A DNA stretch of 64,000 nucleotides. It comes from Gammaproteobacteria bacterium. Its GTDB lineage: Bacteria; Pseudomonadota; Gammaproteobacteria; GCA-001735895. Where the stretch lies: positions 100,916 to 164,915 of the forward strand of contig JASJCI010000025.1 in the NCBI GenBank assembly GCA_030066085.1, written 5' to 3'. The first letter of the stretch is position 1; each line of letters begins with the position of its first letter. A model generated the notes under the pieces. That model had not been told where the DNA came from and made no database searches. It saw nothing but the letters and a program-made list of their open reading frames with translations. Shown here one piece after another: positions 33,626 through 41,722 of the stretch. The position numbers and the translations under genes were made by a program.

Positions 33626-35470
33626 ATGGCCTGGCAAAACCGGGTATTACGCGTCGATCTCGGCAGCGGCACCTGCACGCAGGAGCCCCTGCGCGCCGAC
33701 TGGGCACAGGCTTATCTCGGTCAGCGCGGCCTCGGCAGCAAGTACTTCGCCGAGGAGGTCGATCCGCGCGTCGACCCGCTTTCGCCTGACAACAAGCTGA
33801 TCATCGCCACCGGTCCGCTGACCGGCACCAGCGCGTCGACCGGCGGGCGTTCCTCGGCAATTACCAAGGGTGCCCTGACCGGTGCCATCGCGGCATCCAA
33901 TACCGGCGGCCTGTTCGGCGCGGAACTCAAGCTTGCCGGCTACGATTTGCTGATTCTCGAGGGCCGGGCCTCGTCGCCGCTATACCTGTGGATCCGCGAT
34001 GATGTCGTCGAACTGCGGCCCGCGGATCACTGGTGGGGTCGCAGCGTCTGGGAAACCGAGCCTGGCTTGCGCGCCGAGCTCGGCGAGCCGCAGGCAAAAA
34101 TCGCGAGTATCGGCCGCGCCGGCGAGGTCGGCGTCAAGTTCGCCTGCATCGTCAACGACATGGATCGTGCCTTCGGTCGCTCCGGGGTCGGTGCGGTCAT
34201 GGGTTCGAAAAACCTGAAGGCGATCGCGGTGCGCGGCAGCCGTGGCGTCGAGGTCGAGAATCCGCCGGCGTTTCGCCAGGCGGTCAGCGAAACCCTCGCG
34301 GTACTGCAGCCCAATCCCGTGCGCCAGCGATTCACGTCGCGCGGTACGCACAACATGATGGATGTCACCAACCGTTTCGGCTCGCTGCCGACGCGCAACT
34401 GCCGTGACGTCCAGTTCGAAGGTGTCGAATCGATCAATGCCGACGCCACCCGGGTGCGACGCCAGAGCGACGGCAAACCGAGCCTGCAGGGCAACAAGGC
34501 CTGTTTCGCCTGCACCATTGCCTGCGGCCGGGTGGCAACCCTGGATCCGGCCTCGGCTTATGCCAACGGCAGCGATCCGCAGGGCGGCGATCGTGCGCGC
34601 TACAAGCTGCCGTCGGGCGGCCTCGAGTACGAAAACGCCTACGCTTTTGGACCGATGTGCGGCATCGACGATCTGGACACGCTGAACTACGCCAATTTCC
34701 TGTGTAACGAACACGGTATGGATCCGATTTCGATGGGGGTGTCGGTGGCCGCGGCGATGGACCTGTTCGAGGAAGGCGCAATCGGGCTCGAGCAGACCGG
34801 CGGCCTCGATCTGCGTTTCGGTAATGCCGAGGCGCTCGCGCGCGCGGTCGAGTTGACCGCGTTCGGTGAAGGTTTCGGCGTCGACATCGGCCTCGGCGCA
34901 ACCCGGTTGTGCGCCAAATATGGCCGGCCGGAGCTGGCGATGGCGGTCAAGGGGCAGGAGTTTCCCGGCTACGATCCGCGCGCGATGAAAGGCATGGCGC
35001 TGGCCTACGCGACCTCGAACCGCGGCGGCTGTCACATGCGTGCGCGCCCGGTGGTGTCGGACCTCGGCGGCGTTACGACCGAGGGCAAGGTCGAGCTGGT
35101 CAAGACCACGCAGGATTTCGTCGCTGCCTTCGACAGCGCCGGGCTGTGTATATTTTCCAGCGGCATGTTTCCGCCCGAACATTTCGCGGCGATGATCGAC
35201 GCCGCCTGTGCCGGCGACTGGACCCTGGAGCGGCTGTATGAGACCGGCGAGCGGATCTGGAACCTGGAGCGGCAGTTCAACAATGCCGCCGGTTTTACCC
35301 GGGTCGACGATTGCCTGCCGGAGCGCGTGGTCAATGAACCGGCGCGCGGCGGCGCGGGCACTGGCGAAGTGGCCGACATCGACGCGATGCTGATCGAATA
35401 CTACGAACTGCGCGGCTGGGACGCGCAGGGTGTTCCGCGTAGTGAAACCCTGCAACGACTGGGGCTCTGA
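33626..35470 (+). CDS. tungsten-type aldehyde:ferredoxin oxidoreductase
   Basis: The 614-residue protein spans the full AOR family. The N-domain binds bis-tungstopterin (GQRGLGSKYF, ATGPLTGTSASTGGRSS); the [4Fe-4S] ligands are C293, C296, C300 and C508 (CFACTIAC and GLCIFS); GLEYENAYAFGP and NRGGCHMRARP hold the catalytic Glu and His regions. AORs oxidise aldehydes to acids with a low-potential electron carrier and a W cofactor. The family is best known from anaerobes, so its presence among oxygenase and ETF-type genes is notable. It follows amine dehydrogenase B by 47 bases and precedes a MoaD-like gene by 9. Confidence 0.9.
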   Translation: MAWQNRVLRVDLGSGTCTQEPLRADWAQAYLGQRGLGSKYFAEEVDPRVDPLSPDNKLIIATGPLTGTSASTGGRSSAITKGALTGAIAASNTGGLFGAELKLAGYDLLILEGRASSPLYLWIRDDVVELRPADHWWGRSVWETEPGLRAELGEPQAKIASIGRAGEVGVKFACIVNDMDRAFGRSGVGAVMGSKNLKAIAVRGSRGVEVENPPAFRQAVSETLAVLQPNPVRQRFTSRGTHNMMDVTNRFGSLPTRNCRDVQFEGVESINADATRVRRQSDGKPSLQGNKACFACTIACGRVATLDPASAYANGSDPQGGDRARYKLPSGGLEYENAYAFGPMCGIDDLDTLNYANFLCNEHGMDPISMGVSVAAAMDLFEEGAIGLEQTGGLDLRFGNAEALARAVELTAFGEGFGVDIGLGATRLCAKYGRPELAMAVKGQEFPGYDPRAMKGMALAYATSNRGGCHMRARPVVSDLGGVTTEGKVELVKTTQDFVAAFDSAGLCIFSSGMFPPEHFAAMIDAACAGDWTLERLYETGERIWNLERQFNNAAGFTRVDDCLPERVVNEPARGGAGTGEVADIDAMLIEYYELRGWDAQGVPRSETLQRLGL

Positions 35471-35479
35471 GCGCGGCGC

Positions 35480-35731
35480 ATGTCGGTCGAGGTTTCCCTG
35501 TTCGGTTTCGGCGACGTGCGTCCCGCCGTGTTCGGTCAAGCAGACAGTATTCGACTGGCGCTTGCGCCACCGATAACGCCGGTCGCCTTGTTGCGCGCCG
35601 CCGGTTTCGACGACACCCGCGACCTGTTGCTGATCGTCGACGACGAACTGCTGCTGGCGTCGGACTGGGATCGCGCGCGGATCGACGACGGCGCGTCGGT
35701 CCGCATCATGTCCGCGATCGAGGGCGGCTAG
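35480..35731 (+). CDS. MoaD/ThiS-like sulfur-carrier protein
   Basis: The 83-residue ubiquitin-fold protein ends in the Gly-Gly (SAIEGG) that is thiocarboxylated in MoaD and ThiS. Directly after an AOR gene, it is most likely a dedicated donor of dithiolene sulfur for the tungstopterin cofactor. Similarity is limited to the fold pattern (VDDELLLASDWDRARIDDGA and the tail). Its TAG overlaps the stop of convergent speB in CTAG. No other cofactor gene (moaE, moeA, tupABC) is in the window. Confidence 0.8.
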   Translation: MSVEVSLFGFGDVRPAVFGQADSIRLALAPPITPVALLRAAGFDDTRDLLLIVDDELLLASDWDRARIDDGASVRIMSAIEGG

Positions 35732-36645
35732 CCGCGATTCGCGGCGAATGCGTAGAGCATCTCCAGCGCCAGCGTCGCGCCCGCCAGCGACGTGATCTCG
35801 GCGTGGTCATAGGACGGCGCGACCTCGACCAGGTCCATGCCGACCAGCTTGATATCCTGTAACCCGCGAATGATTTTCAACGCCCGATCGCTGGTCAAAC
35901 CGCCGGCCACGGGTGTGCCGGTGCCCGGGGCGTAGGCCGGGTCGAGACAATCGATGTCGAAGGTCAGGTAACAGGGCAGGTCGCCGACCCGGTCGCGAAT
36001 GCGCGCGACGATTTCATCGGCGCTCAGATCATTGGCAGCCGCGGCACTGATGACCTCGAATTCGTGCCGGCTCTCGGTGTACTCCGTGCGGATACCGACC
36101 TGGATGCTGTGGTCGGCATCGATCAGTCCTTCGCGCGGTGCGTGGTAAAACATGCTGCCGTGGTTGTAGACCGCGTCTTTTTCTTCGTAGGTATCGGTGT
36201 GCGCGTCGAAGTGAATCATTGCGAGCTTGCCGTGATGCTTGTGGTGCACGCGCAGCAGCGGCAGGGTAACGAAGTGATCGCCGCCGAGCGACAGCATGGT
36301 TTTGCCGGCCTGCAACAGGCCGCCGTAGATTTGATCGACCTGTGCAAACAGGTGATCGTGGTTGCCGGTGGCAAACTCGATGTCGCCATAATCGGCCACG
36401 CGGATACGATCGAATACGCAGAAGTCCCACGGCCAGCGCTTTTCTTCCCAGCGCAGGTTGGCGCTGGCCTGGCGGATACCGCCGGGACCGGTGCGGGTAC
36501 CGGAGCGACCGCTGGTGCCGAGGTCGTAGGGCAGGCCGACGACAAAAACATCGGCGGCGTCGGGGTCGCGCGTCAACGGGCAACCCATGTAGCTGAATAT
36601 GTTCTGGTAGATCGTGTGACTCTGGATAAAGCTGTCGTGGCTCAT
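35728..36645 (-). CDS. speB: agmatinase
   Basis: The 305-residue ureohydrolase cleaves agmatine to putrescine and urea at a two-manganese site. Metal ligands are in GGDHF (H124), HFDAHTDTYE (D147, H149, D151) and FDIDCLDPAYAPGTGTP. The length matches E. coli SpeB (306). Other guanidino-acid hydrolases of this fold exist, but the polyamine context supports agmatinase. It gives the cell a second agmatine route besides AguA/AguB. It lies 12 bases downstream of the second puuA-like gene on the same strand. Confidence 0.85.
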   Translation of the reverse strand: MSHDSFIQSHTIYQNIFSYMGCPLTRDPDAADVFVVGLPYDLGTSGRSGTRTGPGGIRQASANLRWEEKRWPWDFCVFDRIRVADYGDIEFATGNHDHLFAQVDQIYGGLLQAGKTMLSLGGDHFVTLPLLRVHHKHHGKLAMIHFDAHTDTYEEKDAVYNHGSMFYHAPREGLIDADHSIQVGIRTEYTESRHEFEVISAAAANDLSADEIVARIRDRVGDLPCYLTFDIDCLDPAYAPGTGTPVAGGLTSDRALKIIRGLQDIKLVGMDLVEVAPSYDHAEITSLAGATLALEMLYAFAANRG

Positions 36646-36657
36646 AAGGTGGCTCGC

Positions 36658-38019
36658 TTACAGGTACCAGTCATATTCCCGGGAAGAAATATGATTCAGA
36701 AATTCGGCGGTCTCTGCGCCGCGGTGATGGCAGTAAAGGTCGATGAAGTCGGCGCCCATGGCGTCGATCAGCGCGCTCCCGGCGCGGGTGGCGGCGATCG
36801 CGTCGGCCAGGTTCAGCGGCAGGTTTTCGTCCGGGCCGTTAACCGCTGCGGTACTGGCCTCGCCCGGTTCGAGCGCGTGGTCGATACCGTGCAGCATGCC
36901 GGCGAGTGACACCGCCATCGCCAGGTAGGGATTTGCGTCCGCGCCGGGCACGCGATTCTCGACCCGCCAGGCGCCGTTCTTCGCCAGCGGGATGCGAAAC
37001 GCCACCGTGCGGTTTTCGTGACCCCAGGTCAGGCTGACCGGCGCGCAGCTGATACCGCCGCGGTAGCGCCGATAGGAATTGATGTTGGGCGCGTAAATCG
37101 ACATCGCGGCGGGCATGCTCGCCAGCAGTCCCCCGATCGCGTGCAGCAGCCGCGGATGGGCCTGTTCACCGTCGGCAAAGACATTGTTGCCGTCCTTGTC
37201 GACGACGCTGATGTGCATGTGCAGCCCGTTGCCGGCGGCCTCCAGCAACGGCTTGGCGATGAAGCTGGCGAGCATGCCGTGTTTTTTCGCGACTTCGACC
37301 ACCAGGCGCTTGAACAGGCAGGTTTCGTCGGCCGCGCGCAGCACGTCGGCGTGGTGGTTGAAATTGATCTCGAACTGGCCCGGGCCGAGTTCGGAGGAAA
37401 TGGCGCCGGTCTCGATCTGCTGCTGGCGGCAGGCGCGAATGATGTCGTCGATGACCTGCTCGAAATCGGCGATACGCGTACTCGACAACACGGTCGCGGT
37501 GTCCTTGCGGCCGGTTTTCGGATTATTGACGATCTGCAGCAACCCACTGGCGTCGCGTTGCCCGTCGAACAGGTAAAACTCGAGTTCGAAAGCCACCATC
37601 GGTGACCAGCCGCGCCCGGCGTAGGCATCCAGAACCCGCGCGAGAACCTGGCGCGGCTCGAAAAAAGAGGGTGCCGGGTTACCGCAAGTCGTGGCCAGCA
37701 TTTGCGCGCGCGGTTTACTGCCCCAGTCGTTGACACACAGACTGCCGGGCACGAGGTAGAAATGGCCGTCGGGATCACCGTCGTCGATACCGTAACGGAT
37801 GCCCGGCAAGGGTTCACCGAGCGCGCTGAGTACGAACATGCTGGCGGGAAAGGCAAGCCCCTCGTCGACGAATGACTGCAGTTTGGCGATCGGCTGGCGT
37901 TTGCCGAAAAAGTGCCCGCAGATATCGACCGCGAGCACCTCGCATTCGTCGATATCGGGATGCGCGGAACGGAATGCCTGGATTTCGGCTGCGAGTGCCT
38001 GCTGCGCCTGTTTTACCAT
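36658..38019 (-). CDS. second glutamine synthetase-like gamma-glutamyl-amine ligase
   Basis: The 453-residue protein has the family motifs ELEFYLFDGQ, GQFEINFNHHADVL, NGLHMHISVVD and WGHENRTVAFRIP. It differs strongly from the puuA product at 15545, so it is an old paralog rather than a recent copy. A PuuA/SpuI-like ligase for another amine (spermidine, cadaverine, ethanolamine or an aromatic amine) is likely. ATG 38019 is chosen because the family N-terminus starts there; the open frame runs much further upstream only as antisense to the gntR gene. It forms a unit with speB. Confidence 0.8.
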   Translation of the reverse strand: MVKQAQQALAAEIQAFRSAHPDIDECEVLAVDICGHFFGKRQPIAKLQSFVDEGLAFPASMFVLSALGEPLPGIRYGIDDGDPDGHFYLVPGSLCVNDWGSKPRAQMLATTCGNPAPSFFEPRQVLARVLDAYAGRGWSPMVAFELEFYLFDGQRDASGLLQIVNNPKTGRKDTATVLSSTRIADFEQVIDDIIRACRQQQIETGAISSELGPGQFEINFNHHADVLRAADETCLFKRLVVEVAKKHGMLASFIAKPLLEAAGNGLHMHISVVDKDGNNVFADGEQAHPRLLHAIGGLLASMPAAMSIYAPNINSYRRYRGGISCAPVSLTWGHENRTVAFRIPLAKNGAWRVENRVPGADANPYLAMAVSLAGMLHGIDHALEPGEASTAAVNGPDENLPLNLADAIAATRAGSALIDAMGADFIDLYCHHRGAETAEFLNHISSREYDWYL

Positions 38020-38048
38020 GAGCTGTTCCCGACCCGGTGCGCGACCGG

Positions 38049-38756
38049 TCAGGCCACCCCGCGAAAGTAATCGTGGATACCGTCGACATTCCTGATCGAT
38101 GCGATGCCGTCGCGGATATCGGCCTCGATCGCACGCCTGAGACCGGGACGGTTGCGCTGCTTCAACGCGTCGAGCGCCTCGACGTGACGATCGACCAGGT
38201 ACACTTTTTCCAGCTTGCTGATAGCAATGCGTGAAAACGGGCCGAGCTGCAGCCACAGGCTCTCGATCAGCGGCAGCGAGATCTGGTTCGGGTTGGCGCA
38301 GTACAGGTAGCGATGGAAATCCTGGTTGCACAGTGCGATATCGTCGACGTCGTGCTGGTCGACGGCCTGGTCGATGCGCGCGTCGAGTCGTTCCAGCTCG
38401 GCAATGTCGCTGTCGGTGATATGGGGCAGGGCACCCTCGGCGGCGTGGGTTTCGAGCAGGATCCTGAGATCGCATAGTTCGGCAAACTTTTCCGCGGTCA
38501 TGCGCGGCACGATGACCCGCCGGTTGTTCTTGACCTCGACCGCGCCTTCGCAGGCGAGACGATGCAGCGCCTCGCGCACCGGCATCGGGCTGACATCGAG
38601 AATCTCGGCGAGACCCCGAATCGTGAGCGCAACACCGGGCTCGATCCGGCCGCACAGCAGGTTGTTGCGCAACAGCTGGTAGACCCACTGATGGGTCTTC
38701 AGGCTCTCGGGCTTGTCGATCATCAGCAACCGCAGGTCGCTGGCTCTGGATCCCAT
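38049..38756 (-). CDS. GntR/FCD family transcriptional regulator
   Basis: The 235-residue protein has an N-terminal winged helix (VYQLLRNNLLCGRIEPG, then LTIRGLAEILDVSPMPVREALHRL) and a C-terminal FCD effector domain with the metal or ligand residues of DFHRYLYCANPN and DRHVEALDAL. AGGA lies 6 bases before ATG 38756; a TTG directly upstream is too close. It is co-directional with the second puuA-like gene and speB and divergent from the amidotransferase gene. The TGTGATCACA site 78 bases upstream is also found before puuA and potF, so it is the best candidate regulator of polyamine use here. Confidence 0.88.
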   Translation of the reverse strand: MGSRASDLRLLMIDKPESLKTHQWVYQLLRNNLLCGRIEPGVALTIRGLAEILDVSPMPVREALHRLACEGAVEVKNNRRVIVPRMTAEKFAELCDLRILLETHAAEGALPHITDSDIAELERLDARIDQAVDQHDVDDIALCNQDFHRYLYCANPNQISLPLIESLWLQLGPFSRIAISKLEKVYLVDRHVEALDALKQRNRPGLRRAIEADIRDGIASIRNVDGIHDYFRGVA

Positions 38757-38832
38757 CAAATTTCCTGTTTGCGTGACACCTGGCAGGCATTGCGGCCCGC
38801 GCTATTGCGTCGCCAAGGATACTTAAAATAAA

Positions 38833-38844
38833 ATGTGATCACAA
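38833..38844. promoter_or_regulatory. ATGTGATCACAA site between gntR and the amidotransferase gene
   Basis: Contains the 10-base perfect palindrome TGTGATCACA (38834-38843) found also at 16912 and 25500. It lies 78 bases before gntR and 51 bases before the amidotransferase gene, well placed to control both. Proposed GntR/FCD autoregulatory operator. Confidence 0.6.
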
Positions 38845-38894
38845 CCGCGCGGGCCGAGCGCACCACCAACCAACAGATCGCGAGCGATACAGGC

Positions 38895-39605
38895 ATGAAA
38901 ATCGGAATCCTCGAAACCGGACTGCTGCGCGAAGCGCTGATCGAGCGCTTCGATCCTTACCCGGTCATGTTCGAACGATTTCTCGGGCTGGCCGGGCGGG
39001 AACTCGAATTCGACAGCTACAGCGTGTTGCGGGGTGAAATGCCGCCCTCGGTCGATGCCTGCGACGGCTGGCTGATCACCGGTTCGCGCCACGGGGCCTA
39101 CGACCCGCTCGAATGGATCGCGCCGCTGGAAGATTTTATCCGCGCGCTGGAGCAGGCCAACAAGCCGCTGATCGGCGTCTGTTTCGGTCACCAGATCATT
39201 GCCCAGGCGCTCGGTGGCAAGGTGGTCAAGTCGGACCGTGGCTGGGGTGTCGGTCTGCATCACTACCGGATCGACCGTCGGACCGACTGGATGCTCGAGG
39301 CCGGAGACAGGGTCGCAATGTACGTATTTCACCAGGACCAGGTCGTCGATCTGCCGCCGCGTGCCGAGGTGTTTGCGAGTTCCGATTTCTGTCCCTACGC
39401 CGGCCTCGTTTACGGCGACTCGATTATCAGCGTGCAGGGACATCCCGAGTTCGAGCGCAGCTACATGAAGGCGCTGATCGACCTGTACGGCGAAAGCCTG
39501 CTGACGCCGGACGTCACCGACGCGGCGCGCGCGTCGATGGTCGACGCGCATGAAGATCGGCAGATGCTCTCGGACTGGTTCGCGGAGTTTTTACTGGCGC
39601 GCTAG
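38895..39605 (+). CDS. class I glutamine amidotransferase-like hydrolase
   Basis: The 236-residue protein carries the class I triad: C96 in GVCFGHQIIA, with H183 and E185 in QGHPEF. No synthetase domain is attached. Stand-alone members include hydrolases of gamma-glutamyl compounds; PuuD, which hydrolyses gamma-glutamyl-GABA, belongs to the wider superfamily. Next to a gamma-glutamyl-amine ligase gene and its regulator, a PuuD-like role is plausible. The sequence is closer to the GuaA-type domain than to PuuD itself, so the role remains inferred. The ribosome binding site is weak (AGG). Confidence 0.75.
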   Translation: MKIGILETGLLREALIERFDPYPVMFERFLGLAGRELEFDSYSVLRGEMPPSVDACDGWLITGSRHGAYDPLEWIAPLEDFIRALEQANKPLIGVCFGHQIIAQALGGKVVKSDRGWGVGLHHYRIDRRTDWMLEAGDRVAMYVFHQDQVVDLPPRAEVFASSDFCPYAGLVYGDSIISVQGHPEFERSYMKALIDLYGESLLTPDVTDAARASMVDAHEDRQMLSDWFAEFLLAR

Positions 39606-39645
39606 GACTTCGCGCCCGCGGGTGAATCCCTGCCGGGGACCGTGG

Positions 39646-41400
39646 TCAGGATTGCGCGCGGCGAGGGTTTTCCAGCTGTGCCAGCAGGTATTCCTCGAAA
39701 TCGGCCTGCGGCATGGGTTTGCCGAAATAATAACCCTGCGCGAGATCACAGCCCAGTGACTGCAGGAACTGCCACTGCTCGGGCGTCTCGACGCCCTCGG
39801 CGATCACTTCCAGGCGCAGGCCGTGCGCCATGGCGATGATAGCGCGTACCAGCACCTCGTTTTCATTGTCGCCGGGCAGATCCATGATGAAGCTGCGGTC
39901 GATCTTGACCGTGTTGACGGGGTAATTCTTGAGATAACTCAGGGCCGAGTAACCGGTACCAAAATCGTCTACCGACAGGCGCACGCCGCAGTTGCTGATT
40001 TCGTTGATGTAGTTCGTGACCTCGGGCGAGTCGTCGAGCAGCAGGCCCTCGGTGATTTCGACCTCCAGCAGGTCCGGATTCCACGCGTGGGTTTCGATCT
40101 GCTCGCGGATCGTGTCGAACAGCAGGTTATTGCGGAACTGGATCGACGACGCGTTGACCGCTATGCGCAGGCCGATGCCGAAGCGCCGGTTCCAGTCGGC
40201 CCCGGTTTCGATCGAGCGTTTCAGCACCCAGCAACCCAGTTCCGGAATCAGTCCCGCGCTCTCCGCCGCGGGGATGAACTCGTCCGGCCGCACATGCCCG
40301 AGGCTGGAGCTTTGCCAGCGCAACAGTGATTCGGCCGACACGACCTGGCCGCTGCGACAGTCGACGATCGGCTGGTAGAACACGGTCATCTCGTCATTCG
40401 GCAGCGCCTTGCGCAGATTGTCCTGCAGTTCGCGCTGGCGGTGCGCTTTCTCGTTGATATCGTCGGTGTAAAAACGAAAGGTGTTCTTGCCGTGATTCTT
40501 GGCCTGGTACATGGCCTGGTCGGCGTGGTGCAGCAGGTCGGCCGGTTGGTTGCCGTGTTCCGGGTAGAGCGCGACGCCGATGCTGGCACTGACCGAAAAG
40601 CGATGCCCCTTGAACTCGATCGAACTGGTTGCTTCCTGCAGCAGGCGCTCGATCTTGGTGATCAGCGTGGTTTCGTTGTTGATATCGGTAAGCAGGACGA
40701 TGAATTCATCGCCGCCGATACGCGCGACCGTGTCGGTCTTGCGCACGTTTTTACGGAAGCGGGTGGACAGCTCGACCAGCAGCTTGTCGCCGGCTTCATG
40801 GCCGAAGTGGTCGTTGACGTGCTTGAAACCGTCGAGATCGACGTAGATGACCGCGCTCGAGTAGCGATAACGTTCGGAACGATAGATCAGTTCACCCAGT
40901 TCCTCGTACAGTCCGCGCCGATTCGGCAGGTTGGTCAACGGGTCGTGCGTGGCGAGGTGTTCGACCCGGCGTTCGGCGGCGCGGCGCTGCTCGATTTCCT
41001 GCTCGAGACCGAAGCGCAGTGACCACAGATCGAGAAACACGCGCACCTTGGATATCAGCGCGGTCTTGCGAATCGGCTTCTGGATGAAGTCGACCGCGCC
41101 GGCCAGGTAAGCGCGTTCGATGTGGGCATCGTCCTGGTTGGCGGTGATGAAAATTATTGGCAGGGAACGGGTTTTCTCGTTTTCGTGAAGCTGGCGCGCG
41201 ACCTCGTAGCCATCCATGCCGGGCATTTGCACGTCCAGCAGGATCAGCGCGATGTGATCCTCGTTGGCCTCGGCGGTGCGCAGGGCGTCCTCGCCGGTCT
41301 CGGCCGTGACGATATCGACTTCGATGGGCTTTAACAGCACCTTGAGCGCCAGCAGGTTAGCCTTGGTATCGTCGACAATGAGTATCTTGGCTTCGGGCAT
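39646..41400 (-). CDS. response regulator with GGDEF and EAL domains
   Basis: The 584-residue protein has a receiver domain (ILIVDDTKANLLALK; phosphoacceptor D in LILLDVQMPGMDG), a GGDEF domain with an intact IGGDEF and an upstream RKTD that fits the inhibitory I-site, and an EAL domain with AESLLRW (Glu kept) and DDFGTGYSALSYL. It may both make and degrade c-di-GMP, switched by phosphorylation. No histidine kinase lies nearby. The closest gene, divergent across 320 bases, is a degenerate relative of it. Confidence 0.93.
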   Translation of the reverse strand: MPEAKILIVDDTKANLLALKVLLKPIEVDIVTAETGEDALRTAEANEDHIALILLDVQMPGMDGYEVARQLHENEKTRSLPIIFITANQDDAHIERAYLAGAVDFIQKPIRKTALISKVRVFLDLWSLRFGLEQEIEQRRAAERRVEHLATHDPLTNLPNRRGLYEELGELIYRSERYRYSSAVIYVDLDGFKHVNDHFGHEAGDKLLVELSTRFRKNVRKTDTVARIGGDEFIVLLTDINNETTLITKIERLLQEATSSIEFKGHRFSVSASIGVALYPEHGNQPADLLHHADQAMYQAKNHGKNTFRFYTDDINEKAHRQRELQDNLRKALPNDEMTVFYQPIVDCRSGQVVSAESLLRWQSSSLGHVRPDEFIPAAESAGLIPELGCWVLKRSIETGADWNRRFGIGLRIAVNASSIQFRNNLLFDTIREQIETHAWNPDLLEVEITEGLLLDDSPEVTNYINEISNCGVRLSVDDFGTGYSALSYLKNYPVNTVKIDRSFIMDLPGDNENEVLVRAIIAMAHGLRLEVIAEGVETPEQWQFLQSLGCDLAQGYYFGKPMPQADFEEYLLAQLENPRRAQS

Positions 41401-41722
41401 CGTCCAGTTGTTCCATCACGGGCGGAATGCCGCGTCGGCGTAAACGAGCGCCGGACGCAGCCTCCATGTCCCCGTTTTTCGGCAGCCCGGGGATTTTATT
41501 TAGCGTTAATACGGCCCTGGCGCCGTGCATCGGTCCGCGCCGGCAGACGATCGGCTGTCCGCTTCCCCCGGCAACGGGAAATTTGCGTCTTTTCCTCAGC
41601 TTTTACGCGGATCGATCGATACAGTCGTTATCGTCGTGCCGTGGAACCCGCGCGGGCGGCGATACGTGCCGGCTGGACCCGGTGCGGGCAACAGTCAAAT
41701 ACCCGGATTAGTCATCAACGCC
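41401..41722. other. intergenic region, no gene seen
   Basis: These 322 bases separate two divergent signalling genes. I see no convincing gene, RNA or operator here. It should contain both promoters. The open frame that crosses part of it on the plus strand continues into the next gene but shows no coding character upstream of 41723. Confidence 0.5.

Noticed and set aside
12825..39605. Horizontally acquired genomic island with integrase
   Set aside because: No integrase, transposase, flanking direct repeat or att site is visible, the only tRNA gene is 7 kb outside, and base composition looks like the rest of the window.
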